In this document: piece by piece, positions 43,421 through 52,280 of the stretch
Position numbering within the stretch: the first letter of the stretch is position 1
Layout of the letters: each line of letters starts with the position of its first letter
Source of the DNA: JAPOXR01 sp965116115
GTDB lineage: Bacteria > Pseudomonadota > Alphaproteobacteria > Rhodobacterales > Rhodobacteraceae
Direction of reading: 5' to 3'
Length of the DNA stretch: 64,000 bases
Assembly (NCBI GenBank): GCA_965116115.1
Contig: OZ220486.1
Span: forward strand, 3,162,001-3,226,000
Notes under the pieces: generated by a model
The model's database searches: none
Seen by the model: the letters and a program-made list of their open reading frames with translations, nothing else
What the model was told of the DNA's origin: nothing
Position numbers and translations under genes: made by a program

Positions 43421-43924
43421 TCAGGTGTGATCCTGCCAATCTGTCCGAAAATCGAGTTCCCGACCGAACTGGAACGCGCTAACGGCCATAACACCAAACT
43501 GCCGGCAGACATCGGGTACCTTGCGGTTTTTCCGTCGCGCACTCGGCTTCGAATGCTCTGTCGTCACAATCTTCCGCTTCTTGGGATCAACCAACCCGTA
43601 GGCGATAAGAAACGGATCGCCGCCGATTTCTTCGATCTCGATATCGGTCAGGTCCGGAGCATAGCCTTCTTCGATCACGCGACGTACCAAGTTGATGTCC
43701 GCCTCTTCGGCAAACCTCATAGCCGTTTCAGTTTCCGATTGTTTCGCCCAAGCCGATAAATCGTCCCTTCCCGCCTTCAATTCCTCGTAAACCTCAAGCG
43801 GAATCTTGACCTGACCTTGTCCGCCACAGTGGATAAGCCAGTCCCAGTACTCGTCGACTTTGCCAATGCGGTAGCAGTCGCGGTTCGCGTCGATCAGCGT
43901 ATTGGCGTCAAGGAGGTAGAGCAT
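43421..43924 (-). CDS. DUF4411 PIN-like protein, probable toxin
   Basis: 167 aa. It starts MLYLLDANTLIDANRDCY with the first acidic residue of a PIN domain, then IPLEVYEELKAGRDDLSAW, and later DPFLIAYGLVDPKKRKIVTT with further acidic positions. PIN domains are metal-dependent RNases. The preceding gene encodes an XRE/ImmA-IrrE protein, a known association predicted to be a toxin-antitoxin pair. 13-base gap between them. Confidence 0.82.
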   Translation of the reverse strand: MLYLLDANTLIDANRDCYRIGKVDEYWDWLIHCGGQGQVKIPLEVYEELKAGRDDLSAWAKQSETETAMRFAEEADINLVRRVIEEGYAPDLTDIEIEEIGGDPFLIAYGLVDPKKRKIVTTEHSKPSARRKNRKVPDVCRQFGVMAVSAFQFGRELDFRTDWQDHT

Positions 43925-43937
43925 GTCTCAGGGTGCT

Positions 43938-45140
43938 TCACGCCGACGCACGCGGCTCACCGGCACGAAGAACGCCTTCAACATTCTTCGCGCTGACACC
44001 GAGAACCTTACCGGCTTTGGCCGTTGTCAAAGCGCCGGCGGCGAGCATGCGATCGACCAAGGAAACAAGCGCGGGTCCTGCCCTATGCCGGCGGATGATA
44101 GAATATGCCGCCGCTCCTCCGGCCGCTCGGGCCGCTTCTCTCTCGCGTTTTTTTTGATTCAGGAAATTTTGCCGTAATGCCCCGGCGATGCCTTTGTAAA
44201 AACTGAACGGGAAGGCCCCTTCCCTGTGGAGCTTATAGGCCGCCATCGTTGCGCTGACATTGCGGGCATGGGCAATATCAATAATCACCTGGGCCGCTTC
44301 GCTGATGGGCATGGCTTCGGAAACAGAAAGAGCGGTGAGCTCATGCGCCGGCAGCAGGAGCTCGCCGGCCACGTCATTGCAGAATTTTTCGATCCGCATC
44401 TCACCGTCAATACCGCTGACACCTGTGGCGCCGAGCCAGATGTGGACGAGTTCATGGACGATCGTGAAAGCTTGCGCACCCTTGGAGTCATTGGCGTTGA
44501 CCGCGACAAAGGGCGCAACATCACTGGCTAGGGCAAATCCTCGGAACAGATCGACAGGGATTTCGGTATGGTGGCTCCCCAAGTTGTCCACGAAGAGCAC
44601 AAAAACACCTATCGCTTCAGCTTGGCCGCGAAGATAGGCTACGGCATCTTTCGTGGATCGGCGCCGCCGATAAGTGTGAAGCTCGAAGCGCAACGTTTCG
44701 GTGATCCGCCTTGCCAAGTCGGATGGGTCATCGGAGAGGTCGGCAGAGCCGACAAACGGCAAAAGTGCGGCCTCATCCTCTTCCTCGAGGATCGCGCGGA
44801 TAAGAGATTGCCGCGCACGGATATTCCGAACCACAGCATCAACGAGTGCTTGGTCGGACATTTCTACCGCGGCAGGCAAAGTCCGGAAGTCCTGCCCTCG
44901 ATCGCCGGTACGCGGCGGGACACTTAGGTAGAAGGCCAAGAGCGGCCGGCGATACTGCTTGGCCATCTTGACAAGCATCGGCCGTGTCGGACAGATATCA
45001 CCGTTCTCTAGCGCGGCTAGGCGATCAAGCGGTCCAATGCCGCGCACCACATTGATTCCGAGTTTCTTGACAGCCTGATCGGGCGTCAGACCAGCGGTCT
45101 CACGCGCCCATTTCAATATATCTGGATTCACGCTTGGCAT
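43938..45140 (-). CDS. XRE-HTH plus ImmA/IrrE peptidase protein, probable antitoxin
   Basis: 400 aa. The N-terminal HTH covers residues 5-60 (LKWARETAGLTPDQAVKKLG). A COG2856 metallopeptidase domain follows, with the zinc motif TIVHELVHIWLG near residue 225 and the third ligand in EKFCNDVAGELLLP near 255. In phage and ICE systems such proteins cleave repressors; here, with DUF4411 downstream, an antitoxin or sensor role is inferred. It starts at ATG 45140. Confidence 0.88.
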   Translation of the reverse strand: MPSVNPDILKWARETAGLTPDQAVKKLGINVVRGIGPLDRLAALENGDICPTRPMLVKMAKQYRRPLLAFYLSVPPRTGDRGQDFRTLPAAVEMSDQALVDAVVRNIRARQSLIRAILEEEDEAALLPFVGSADLSDDPSDLARRITETLRFELHTYRRRRSTKDAVAYLRGQAEAIGVFVLFVDNLGSHHTEIPVDLFRGFALASDVAPFVAVNANDSKGAQAFTIVHELVHIWLGATGVSGIDGEMRIEKFCNDVAGELLLPAHELTALSVSEAMPISEAAQVIIDIAHARNVSATMAAYKLHREGAFPFSFYKGIAGALRQNFLNQKKREREAARAAGGAAAYSIIRRHRAGPALVSLVDRMLAAGALTTAKAGKVLGVSAKNVEGVLRAGEPRASA

Positions 45141-45556
45141 AATCGATTGTCGTAATTGAATTTTTCAGTCCAATGTCCGCCGCGCGGCTTCAGACTCCTC
45201 TCAATTGCTCGCAGAAGCATCGCCGCTGGGATGCTGATGACATAGGAGTAGCACTGCTTCCCCTTGCGACAACCGGAAAGTCACGCGGGGATGTCCCGAT
45301 GGATGTTGAAACCCGCATGAGCGGCACAGTCTGTTGATTATCTACGCCAGCGTCGTTGAGCCGGTCAAGCTGATCTTTTTGACGATGGCAACTGTTCAGT
45401 ATCCATTTTTCAATTCAAGGGCGTTCCGGGAAAATTCTGCCCTTAGTTTCTTTTTCACACTGCTTCACTGCATTTCATCCACAGAGGGCCCACTCGTTCA
45501 GGAGGCGGACGCGCATCACCGTTCCCTTATGACCGGCAGCCAAAAACGGCCTGAAA
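45141..45556. other. Intergenic region, no gene recognised
   Basis: About 415 bases upstream of the ImmA/IrrE gene and downstream of tadA. Bases 45288-45325 resemble 28082-28117. No RNA gene or coding frame with a motif is visible. Confidence 0.4.
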
Positions 45557-46042
45557 TCATGCGCCTTGGCGCAGATTTTCGAAAAATCTCCGCAGCATCT
45601 CTCTCGATTCCTTTTCCGCGATTCCCGAGTAGATTTCAGGACGGTGGCGGCACTGCGGCTGTTCGAATATCGCTGGCCCGGATTCCACTCCGCCGGATTC
45701 CGGATCGGACGCGGCGAAATAGAGTCTGCCGATTCGGGCCAGCGAGATCGCCGCTGCGCACATCGGACAGGGTTCAAGCGTCACATAAAGCCGGTATCCG
45801 GGCAAACGCTCGTTCGCTGACAGTGCGCAAGCTTCGCGGATCGCCAAGATCTCGGCATGAGCCGTCGGATCATGCAGTTCGCGAATGCGGTTGCCCGCTG
45901 TAGCGACCAGCCGACCGCGGGAATCTGCGATGGCGGCCCCTACAGGAACTTCGCCGCGCCGAAATGCGGCCTCGGCTTCTGCGATTGCCGCACCCATATG
46001 GCCTTCGAACGGCCATGTATTCTTTATCTTGCGACAGTGCAT
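45557..46042 (-). CDS. tadA: tRNA-specific adenosine deaminase
   Basis: 161 aa. Converts A34 to inosine in tRNA-Arg(ACG). Zinc ligands: His in DPTAHAEILAIREA and Cys in TLEPCPMCAAAISLARI; the Glu of HAE is the proton shuttle. ATG 46042 keeps the typical FEGHMGAAIAEAEAAF lead; ATG 45997 is an alternative. Divergent from rluB, with about 140 bases between starts. Confidence 0.94.
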   Translation of the reverse strand: MHCRKIKNTWPFEGHMGAAIAEAEAAFRRGEVPVGAAIADSRGRLVATAGNRIRELHDPTAHAEILAIREACALSANERLPGYRLYVTLEPCPMCAAAISLARIGRLYFAASDPESGGVESGPAIFEQPQCRHRPEIYSGIAEKESREMLRRFFENLRQGA

Positions 46043-46182
46043 CCGGCAGTTTCTATCATCAGCTCTGGTCAAACCGTCTCGGTCATGCCGTAAGACGGCA
46101 GCAGACCGAAACCGAATACCATTCATTTCGTTTTTGCGGAAATGGTGGCGCACGCCGCTCTGAAACCGTATTCGGTGCCATC

Positions 46183-47007
46183 ATGCAGAAATATCCGATT
46201 CCAAGTCAACGGCTGGCCAAGGCCATCGCCCGCGCCGGCCTCGAATCGCGAAGAGGCGCGGAACGGCTGATCAATGCCGGCCGGGTCGCTGTCAACGGCG
46301 AGACCGTCGTCAGCCCTTCCATTAACGTCACCGATCACGACATCATCACTGTGGACGGCAAACCGCTGCCGCCCCCGGACCCGCCTAGGCTTTGGCTCCA
46401 CCATAAACCGGCCGGGCTGGTGACAAGCGCGCGAGACGAACGGGGCCGCGCCACGGTTTTTGACCGTCTTCCGCATGGACTGCCCCGCCTGATGCCGGTC
46501 GGCAGACTGGACATGGCTTCCGAAGGACTGCTCCTTCTCACCAACGACGGAGAGTTGAAACGCTGGCTTGAACATCCCTCCACGGGATGGCTTCGCCGTT
46601 ACCGGGTGCGGGCCTACGGCAGGCCTGATGAATCTCAGCTTGCGGAGCTGCGCGGCGGCATTGTCTCGGACGGGTTCCGCATCGGTCCGATGGAGATTGA
46701 AATCGACAGGCGGCTGGGGCGGAACACTTGGTTCACCGTCGCGCTTCGGCAGGGCAAAAACAGGGAAATCCGCCGTGCGATGGAGGCTGCGGACATGGCG
46801 GTGAACCGGCTTATCCGAGTGTCCTACGGACCTTTCCGCCTCGGCCAGATGGAGCCGGGAGAGGTCAAAGAAGTGCGGCGGCGTGTACTGCGCGAGCAAA
46901 TCGGCGGCTTGGAACGATTCACGGAAGGCGGACGGTGCAAACCGACACCGATCAACAAGCAAGCGGCCTTTCCGCCAGAGCTTAAGGCGGCGTCACCGGA
47001 CCGATAG
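46183..47007 (+). CDS. rluB: 23S rRNA pseudouridine synthase, RluB type
   Basis: 274 aa. N-terminal S4 RNA-binding domain (LAKAIARAGLESRRGAERLI, residues 10-30) followed by the synthase domain, with the catalytic Asp in VGRLDMASEGLLLLTNDGEL near residue 110 and GKNREIRRAMEAADMAVNRL near 195. The modified base is inferred from the family. Divergent from tadA. Confidence 0.93.
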   Translation: MQKYPIPSQRLAKAIARAGLESRRGAERLINAGRVAVNGETVVSPSINVTDHDIITVDGKPLPPPDPPRLWLHHKPAGLVTSARDERGRATVFDRLPHGLPRLMPVGRLDMASEGLLLLTNDGELKRWLEHPSTGWLRRYRVRAYGRPDESQLAELRGGIVSDGFRIGPMEIEIDRRLGRNTWFTVALRQGKNREIRRAMEAADMAVNRLIRVSYGPFRLGQMEPGEVKEVRRRVLREQIGGLERFTEGGRCKPTPINKQAAFPPELKAASPDR

Positions 47008-47027
47008 CGAGCCGAAGCGGGAGGAAA

Positions 47028-47102
47028 TGGTGCCTGGGGGCGGATTTGAACCACCGACACGAGGATTTTCAGTCCACTGCTCTACCCCTGAGCTACCCAG
47101 GC
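47028..47102 (-). tRNA. tRNA-Phe (GAA)
   Basis: 75 nt including the encoded CCA. Acceptor GCCTGGG/CCCAGGC, D-arm GCTC/GAGC, anticodon loop CTGAAAA with GAA anticodon and T-arm GGTGG-TTCAAAT-CCGCC. The anticodon stem (GTGGA/TCCTC) has one T-T mismatch at the second pair. Confidence 0.95.
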
Positions 47103-47116
47103 ACGGGCGGCATTCC

Positions 47117-47329
47117 TTACGACAGACGCTTCGGCCTGTCCATACCGGATTTTTTATCCGGCGGCGATTCATCGCAGGTGCCATTATCGGCATTGAATTC
47201 CCGGCCGAAATCCAACGGCATCGAATAGCTTCCGTCGAACCACCGGCCAAGATCAATGTCCGCGCAGCGGCGCGAGCAAAACGGACGGTATCGGCTGCCG
47301 CCCTCACGCAGGCAAATCGGACATTTCAT
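47117..47329 (-). CDS. yacG: DNA gyrase inhibitor YacG
   Basis: 70 aa zinc protein. CPIC near the N-terminus and FCSRRCADIDLGRWFDGSY give the four-Cys site and conserved DLGRWF motif. It overlaps the end of the RNase E/G-like gene by about 26 bases, in a typical maf-rng-yacG order. Confidence 0.94.
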   Translation of the reverse strand: MKCPICLREGGSRYRPFCSRRCADIDLGRWFDGSYSMPLDFGREFNADNGTCDESPPDKKSGMDRPKRLS

Positions 47330-48359
47330 TTTTCTTCATCCAGCATCTCAGCGGCAGTCGTCCCCGGCGCCGGTGCATCTCAAAATGACCCAGCCCCGTC
47401 CAGCCGACCAGTGCGGTAGGCACACAGTCGGATTGGAAAACCGTTTCCAGATCCTCCTGGATACGGCATCGCTCCCTTTTTGAAGCCGGGGCGAAATCGA
47501 CAACGATCTGGCCGCCGATCCCCCGTATGCGCAGCTGCCTCGGCAATTCCCGCGCCGCAGCAAGATTGGTTTTCAGTCCGGCCTTGGGAGACACGTCATG
47601 TCCGGTGTTAACGTCAACCGCGGTCAGGGCGCGGGTCGGTTCGATCACAAGATTTCCTCCATTCGCAAGAGCGACCGAGGGCGTATCAAATGAATCCAGC
47701 ATTTCTGAAATTCCGTGACGCTCGAATGAACCCGCAGCCTCGTCGACCCCATGATCAATGGTTCCGCAGCCGGCGACCGCCCGGTCCAGCACCGACGGCG
47801 CCGCAAGAACGACACACGGGCATTCATCGGCGTCCGCAGCCGACGCGCGTCTATAGTCGTCGGCCAGTCGGCGGATCTCGTCAGCGATGCGGGAGCCGCC
47901 GGCAAACGCGGCGGAACTACGGACAATAACTCCCAATTCATCAATCGACTCAGCTGCCGATTGCGCAGCTTCTCTGACCCGCCGGTCGAGTGCCGAGTCG
48001 CGGATTTTGCGCGACACGCTGACGCCTTTCCTGGCATCAGTCAGAATCGTGTATCTGCCGCTTAACTCGACGCGGTCGGAGACCGGAACCAGCTTTCCCG
48101 GCTCTGCGTAACCTTTGACCTGCGCCAGAATTCGCGCGCCAGGCTCGAGCGGCCGGACAGTCCGCAGAAATCCCCGCAGGCCACCGGGCAGCCTTACCAC
48201 CCAAGCTCCTTGTCCCTTTAATCTGCGATCCGCGACCGCACGAAAGACAGTTCCGGGATCCGGACCGCCGCCCGAAACCGAAAACAGAAAATCCTCCAGA
48301 ACTCCATCGGCCAGAACCGCCGCCGCCTCTCCGCCTTTCAAACGGTCATAAACGATCAT
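47304..48359 (-). CDS. Short RNase E/G-like protein
   Basis: 351 aa. An S1-like N-terminal half (GYAEPGKLVPVSDRVELSGR, YTILTDARKGVSVSRKI) is followed by the RNase E/G core (ALTAVDVNTGHD with the catalytic Asp, and GGQIVVDFAPASKRERCRIQ with a second metal-site Asp). It is shorter than typical RNase G (about 490 aa) and lacks the zinc-link end. This compact form occurs in alphaproteobacteria between maf and yacG. It overlaps maf by 14 bases. Confidence 0.87.
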   Translation of the reverse strand: MIVYDRLKGGEAAAVLADGVLEDFLFSVSGGGPDPGTVFRAVADRRLKGQGAWVVRLPGGLRGFLRTVRPLEPGARILAQVKGYAEPGKLVPVSDRVELSGRYTILTDARKGVSVSRKIRDSALDRRVREAAQSAAESIDELGVIVRSSAAFAGGSRIADEIRRLADDYRRASAADADECPCVVLAAPSVLDRAVAGCGTIDHGVDEAAGSFERHGISEMLDSFDTPSVALANGGNLVIEPTRALTAVDVNTGHDVSPKAGLKTNLAAARELPRQLRIRGIGGQIVVDFAPASKRERCRIQEDLETVFQSDCVPTALVGWTGLGHFEMHRRRGRLPLRCWMKKNEMSDLPA

Positions 48360-48930
48360 TCCCGGAATCGCTCAGATAGCCGGCTGCCCGCAGAAGGCCG
48401 GCTGTTTCGGTTAAGGGCAGTCCGACGACCGATGTGAACGAACCGCGCAGCCACGGAATGAACGCGCCGGCCTTTCCTTGGATTCCGTAGGCGCCGGCCT
48501 TGCCTTCCCATTCTCCCGACTCGATGTAAGCGTCGATTTCACTCTCTGAAAGCCTCTTCATTCTGACAATTGTCACAACATCCCGAAGCCACAGGTTGGC
48601 GGCTGACTTGACCGCGACGGCTGTGATGACCCGGTGGCGCCGTCCCGACATTTTTGTCAGAAAGGCGCGGGCGCAGCGGGCATCGTCCGGCTTTCCCAGT
48701 ATGGTCCGCCCGACTGCGACAGCGGTATCGGCCGCAAGCACAATTTCTTCCAGTCCTGGTTCAGCCTCGTTCACCTTCGATTCGGCCATCCTCCGGCAGT
48801 AGACCCTCGGGGCTTCGCCCCGGAGCGGCGTCTCGTCAATGTCCGGACCGCGGACCTCGTCAGGCTGGACGCCGATTTGCCGCAGCAGCTCTCTCCGCCG
48901 CGGACTGGCGGAGGCCAGTATCAGGCGCAT
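48346..48930 (-). CDS. maf: Maf-family nucleoside triphosphate pyrophosphatase
   Basis: 194 aa. LILASASPRRRELLRQIGV at the start, VLAADTAVAVGRTILGKPDD near residue 65 and GAYGIQGKAGAFIPWLRGSF near 150 are the family signatures. It hydrolyses non-canonical or methylated nucleotides. It follows infA by only five bases, in a run infA-maf-rng-yacG. Confidence 0.95.
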   Translation of the reverse strand: MRLILASASPRRRELLRQIGVQPDEVRGPDIDETPLRGEAPRVYCRRMAESKVNEAEPGLEEIVLAADTAVAVGRTILGKPDDARCARAFLTKMSGRRHRVITAVAVKSAANLWLRDVVTIVRMKRLSESEIDAYIESGEWEGKAGAYGIQGKAGAFIPWLRGSFTSVVGLPLTETAGLLRAAGYLSDSGNDRL

Positions 48931-48935
48931 CCCCG

Positions 48936-49154
48936 TTATTTGTACCTGAAATTGATTCGGCCTTTGGTCAGGTCATAGGGAGTCATTTCGACTCTCACGC
49001 GGTCACCGGCCAGCACCCGAATCCGGTTCTTGCGCATTTTTCCTGCCGTGTGAGCAATGATCTGATGGCCGGTTTCCAACTCGACCCTGAACGTCGCATT
49101 CGGCAGAAGCTCCTTAACGACGCCGGGAAATTCGAGCAGTTCTTCCTTCGCCAT
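48936..49154 (-). CDS. infA: Translation initiation factor IF-1
   Basis: 72 aa S1-fold protein: MAKEELLEFPGVVKELLPNA, GHQIIAHTAGKMRKNRIRVL and a KGRINFRYK ending. Standard length and sequence. First gene of the infA-maf-rng-yacG run. Confidence 0.98.
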   Translation of the reverse strand: MAKEELLEFPGVVKELLPNATFRVELETGHQIIAHTAGKMRKNRIRVLAGDRVRVEMTPYDLTKGRINFRYK

Positions 49155-49279
49155 CCTCGCTCCTTAGATTTTAGTGAACCAAGACCCGGCAGTCCGGGCT
49201 GAGTCATCATTTAACCAAAAGGGATGGAATCTTCAACTATCCTGCGGGTGTCGCGAACCCGCGATCAGCAGGCCGGGCA

Positions 49280-50590
49280 TCAGGCTGCATCGGTGTCGGA
49301 GCAAAGATACGGATAAATCGGAAACTGACCGCAGAGTTCCGCGACGCGCCTGCGCACGGATTTTTCAACAGCCTCATTCCGCTCCGGACCATTCTTGCGC
49401 AATCCATCCAAAGTTTCCGTAATCAGCGCCGCGGTCCGGCGGAATGCGTCCTTTCCAAAACCTCTTGTGGTGCAGGCCGGAGTTCCCAAACGCAGCCCTG
49501 AGGTCACGGACGGCTTTTCCGTGTCAAACGGAATCGTGTTCTTGTTGCAGGTGATTCCGGCACGGCCCAGAGACCTTTCGGCGTCATTTCCCTTGATTCC
49601 CTTGGGGCGCAGATCGACCAGAACGACATGCGTGTCCGTTCCGCCGGTCACGATGTCCAGTCCCCCCTCCTTCAGGGTATCGGAAAGCGCTGAGGCGTTA
49701 GAGACCACATTTTCAGCGTATTCTTTGAATTCAGGCTGCAGCGCCTCGCCGAACGCCACCGCTTTGGCGGCGATAACATGCATCAGCGGCCCGCCTTGGA
49801 TTCCCGGGAAAATCGCTGAATTCACCTTTTTGGCGATTTCCCGGCTGTCGGTCATGATTGCGCCGCCGCGCGGACCGCGCAGCGTTTTGTGCGTGGTCGT
49901 CGTCACGACATCGGCACACGGGAACGGCGAGGGATGGGCATCGCCGGCGACGAGTCCGGCGAAATGCGCCATATCGACAAGCAAATAGGCACCCACTTTA
50001 TCGGCAATGCGGCGGAAACGCTTAAAATCAATGCGGCGGGGAATCGCCGAACCGCCGGCGATGATCAGTTTCGGCCGACGGGCCTTCGCCAGTTCTTCCA
50101 CCTGATCATAGTCAATCATGCAGCCTTCGCGGCAGACGCCGTACTGAACGGCATCGAACCATTTGCCGGACTGGTTCGGCCTGGCGCCGTGCGTCAGATG
50201 GCCGCCGGACGACAGTTCCATGCCGAGTATGGTGTCGCCGGGACTGAGAAGGGCATTGAACACACCTTGGTTGGCTTGACTTCCGGAATGCGGCTGGACA
50301 TTCGCGAAGCCGCATCCGAAGAGCCTGCAAAGGCGGTCAATGGCCAAGCGCTCCGCATCATCGGCGAATTCACAGCCGCCGTAATAGCGCCGTCCGGGAT
50401 AGCCTTCGGCATATTTGTTGGTCATTACCGATCCCTGAGCTTCAAGAACCGCCCGCGACACAATGTTTTCGGATGCGATCAATTCGATTTCATGGCGCTG
50501 TCGTCCGAGCTCGCCGCCGATGGCCTCAAGTACCGCGGGGTCCGTATCTGCCAGCCCGGAATCAAATCCGGAAGGAGTGAATTTTTTCAT
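49280..50590 (-). CDS. glyA: Serine hydroxymethyltransferase
   Basis: 436 aa PLP enzyme that makes glycine and methylene-tetrahydrofolate from serine. ELIASENIVSRAVLEAQGSV near residue 37, YAEGYPGRRYYGGCEFADDA near 60 and the PLP lysine in VVTTTTHKTLRGPRGGAIMT near 230. Full length. It stands alone; the 125-base gap to infA shows no obvious terminator. Confidence 0.97.
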   Translation of the reverse strand: MKKFTPSGFDSGLADTDPAVLEAIGGELGRQRHEIELIASENIVSRAVLEAQGSVMTNKYAEGYPGRRYYGGCEFADDAERLAIDRLCRLFGCGFANVQPHSGSQANQGVFNALLSPGDTILGMELSSGGHLTHGARPNQSGKWFDAVQYGVCREGCMIDYDQVEELAKARRPKLIIAGGSAIPRRIDFKRFRRIADKVGAYLLVDMAHFAGLVAGDAHPSPFPCADVVTTTTHKTLRGPRGGAIMTDSREIAKKVNSAIFPGIQGGPLMHVIAAKAVAFGEALQPEFKEYAENVVSNASALSDTLKEGGLDIVTGGTDTHVVLVDLRPKGIKGNDAERSLGRAGITCNKNTIPFDTEKPSVTSGLRLGTPACTTRGFGKDAFRRTAALITETLDGLRKNGPERNEAVEKSVRRRVAELCGQFPIYPYLCSDTDAA

Positions 50591-50900
50591 AACCGCTTTC
50601 TTAATCGGCCGATGCGCGGAAACGCTGATGCTTCAACAGGATTTCAGAATCAACAAACTGATCGGTTGGACGTTGAGCCAGATATCATTAAAAACTCAAT
50701 AACAACAGCCTTGGCGAACGTCGACTTCCTGAAAGCCCTGAAGCTGCCTGAGCGGCCTCAGGGATCCGCCGCTCCAGACACAGGATCATTCCGCGGCTGT
50801 AGATCTTAATTTCGATAGAACATATGCGCGATCGACAGCGTGCGGCCAAGCCCGACTCTTTATTCCGCGATTCGCATTTGAACAGCAGGGTTGATGATGC
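50591..50900. other. Intergenic region upstream of glyA
   Basis: About 300 bases containing the glyA promoter region on the minus strand. No gene, and no glycine-riboswitch-like fold was noticed. It marks the left edge of a decayed accessory zone. Confidence 0.4.
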
Positions 50901-50949
50901 CGATCTCGTCGATTGCCTCCCGGCCGCGCTTCCGGTGCAGGAACTTCAT

Positions 50950-51470
50950 GGTCAGGCTGACGCCGCATGACGGTCTGGTTCGACCGGATCATCCAGTGAT
51001 CCACTCGATACTGGACAGGACGCAGTCGGCGACGTCGCTGAACCGGATCCTGCGCAATACTCTGGGTTTCGTGTGGCAATACGGGTTGCGCTGGCAAGAC
51101 CCCGAAAGCGGCGAGGAGCCGCTGGTGCTGAACCCGCTTGCATGGGCGACCTGGTTCACCGAACGCTGGACCTGGCATTGCAGGCGCTCGAGACGAATGG
51201 CGGCCTGCCGACGGCTTCCGCCGAGCGGGTCGCCGCCGCTGTCGATAGCACGGCCGGCGAGGTCGCACAGGCCTGGAAAAGCGAACGTGCCGCGCCTCCG
51301 GCGATGATCTGGCACCGGACGCTCAACGACGTTCGCGCGATGGGCGCCAAGGCGCTTGCCTTCCGCGACGACCGGATGCCCGGTGCCCGCGCCTATGGGG
51401 AAGTCCCTTTCGGAGGGACCGCGCCCAAGTCGAATGCCGAGGTCCCCTGGGATCCGGATTCCAAGTTGCG
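50950..51470 (+). pseudogene. Fragment of a PD-(D/E)XK-type nuclease
   Basis: Two frames read as one protein: MVRLTPHDGLVRPDHPVIHS, ATSLNRILRNTLGFVWQYGL in the first, then MGDLVHRTLDLALQALETNG and ARAYGEVPFGGT in the second after a shift near 51147. The layout resembles the C-terminal nuclease part of RecB/AddB-like proteins, where DLVHRTL and GEVPFG sit. Start and end are missing. Identification is by resemblance only. Confidence 0.55.
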
Positions 51471-51577
51471 TCGGTCCACTCGATTGCAGATTCAGCACCC
51501 ATGGTGCAACCTCGCGGCGAACTCGAATCTGAGCGTACTCTTGGTGCGCAGGGCGGAGCCGCGATCAGTGCGTGTTT

Positions 51578-51904
51578 TCACGCAACCGCACCAAGGCCGT
51601 TCTTCGCCACCAGCGTCAGCAGCTTCAGCGAGGTGCCGCGGGGGCGCTTCTCGCCGCGCTCCCACTGGCTCACCAGACCCGTCGTCACGTTGAGGTAGCG
51701 CGCGAACACCGCCTGGCTCGCGTGCTCGCGCAGCCGAAGCGCGCAAATGTCCTCCGGCGTCATTTCCTTGACAGGCGTGAGGCACATCCCGTCGAACTTC
51801 CGCATGGTCCGTTTCGACATCAGGCCCGCCTCGGCCAGACCGAGCGCAGCTTCGTGCGCGGCCGCCAGCGCCTCACTCTTATATTGCTTGGTCATCGCAT
51901 TCAA
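51578..51904 (-). CDS. HigA-like HTH antitoxin
   Basis: 108 aa. A C-terminal HTH (ALRLREHASQAVFARYLNVT, then TGLVSQWERGEKRPRG) of the XRE/HigA class binds the operon promoter and the toxin. It starts at ATG 51904, or 51895, overlapping the toxin 3' end by about 26 bases, typical for this family. Intact, while the toxin has an internal stop. Confidence 0.87.
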   Translation of the reverse strand: MNAMTKQYKSEALAAAHEAALGLAEAGLMSKRTMRKFDGMCLTPVKEMTPEDICALRLREHASQAVFARYLNVTTGLVSQWERGEKRPRGTSLKLLTLVAKNGLGAVA

Positions 51905-52280
51905 CCTCGATTATCGCTCCAGTCGCCTGGGCAGCCGCAAGGCCGTTCCTGTCCAGCGTCAGATACCCGTCGGCCAGCAGCCTGTAGGTCGCCAACTCGT
52001 CCCGGCGCAGGTTGTCCCGGGCGCTCTTCGCAAACCCGTAGACGAAGAACGCCAGCGCGCCCCGGTGGAACAGTGCGATCGCGCGGAACCCGCCGGATCG
52101 GCCGCCGCCCTCGCGGGCGATGCGCTGCTTGATGACGCCGCCGCCGAGGTCGGCGTCGATCAGCCCCTGCCCGGCGCGCCGGACGGCCTCGCACAATGCC
52201 GCATCCTCCAGCCCCTAGCGGTCGGCGAAACGGGCGAACGCCTTGGTCTTGAACGTCTGCAACGCGAGCCTCGCGCACAT
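51879..52280 (-). pseudogene. RelE/HigB-like toxin with an internal stop
   Basis: From ATG 52280 the frame reads MCARLALQTFKTKAFARFAD, then R, then TAG at 52217-52215, and continues GLEDAALCEAVRRAGQGLID, GGGVIKQRIAREGGGRSGGF and FFVYGFAKSARDNL. These are the hallmarks of RelE/HigB-type mRNA interferases. A codon such as CAG or GAG changed to TAG fits. Restart inside is possible (GTG or TTG after the stop) but would lose the N-terminal helix. Confidence 0.85.
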
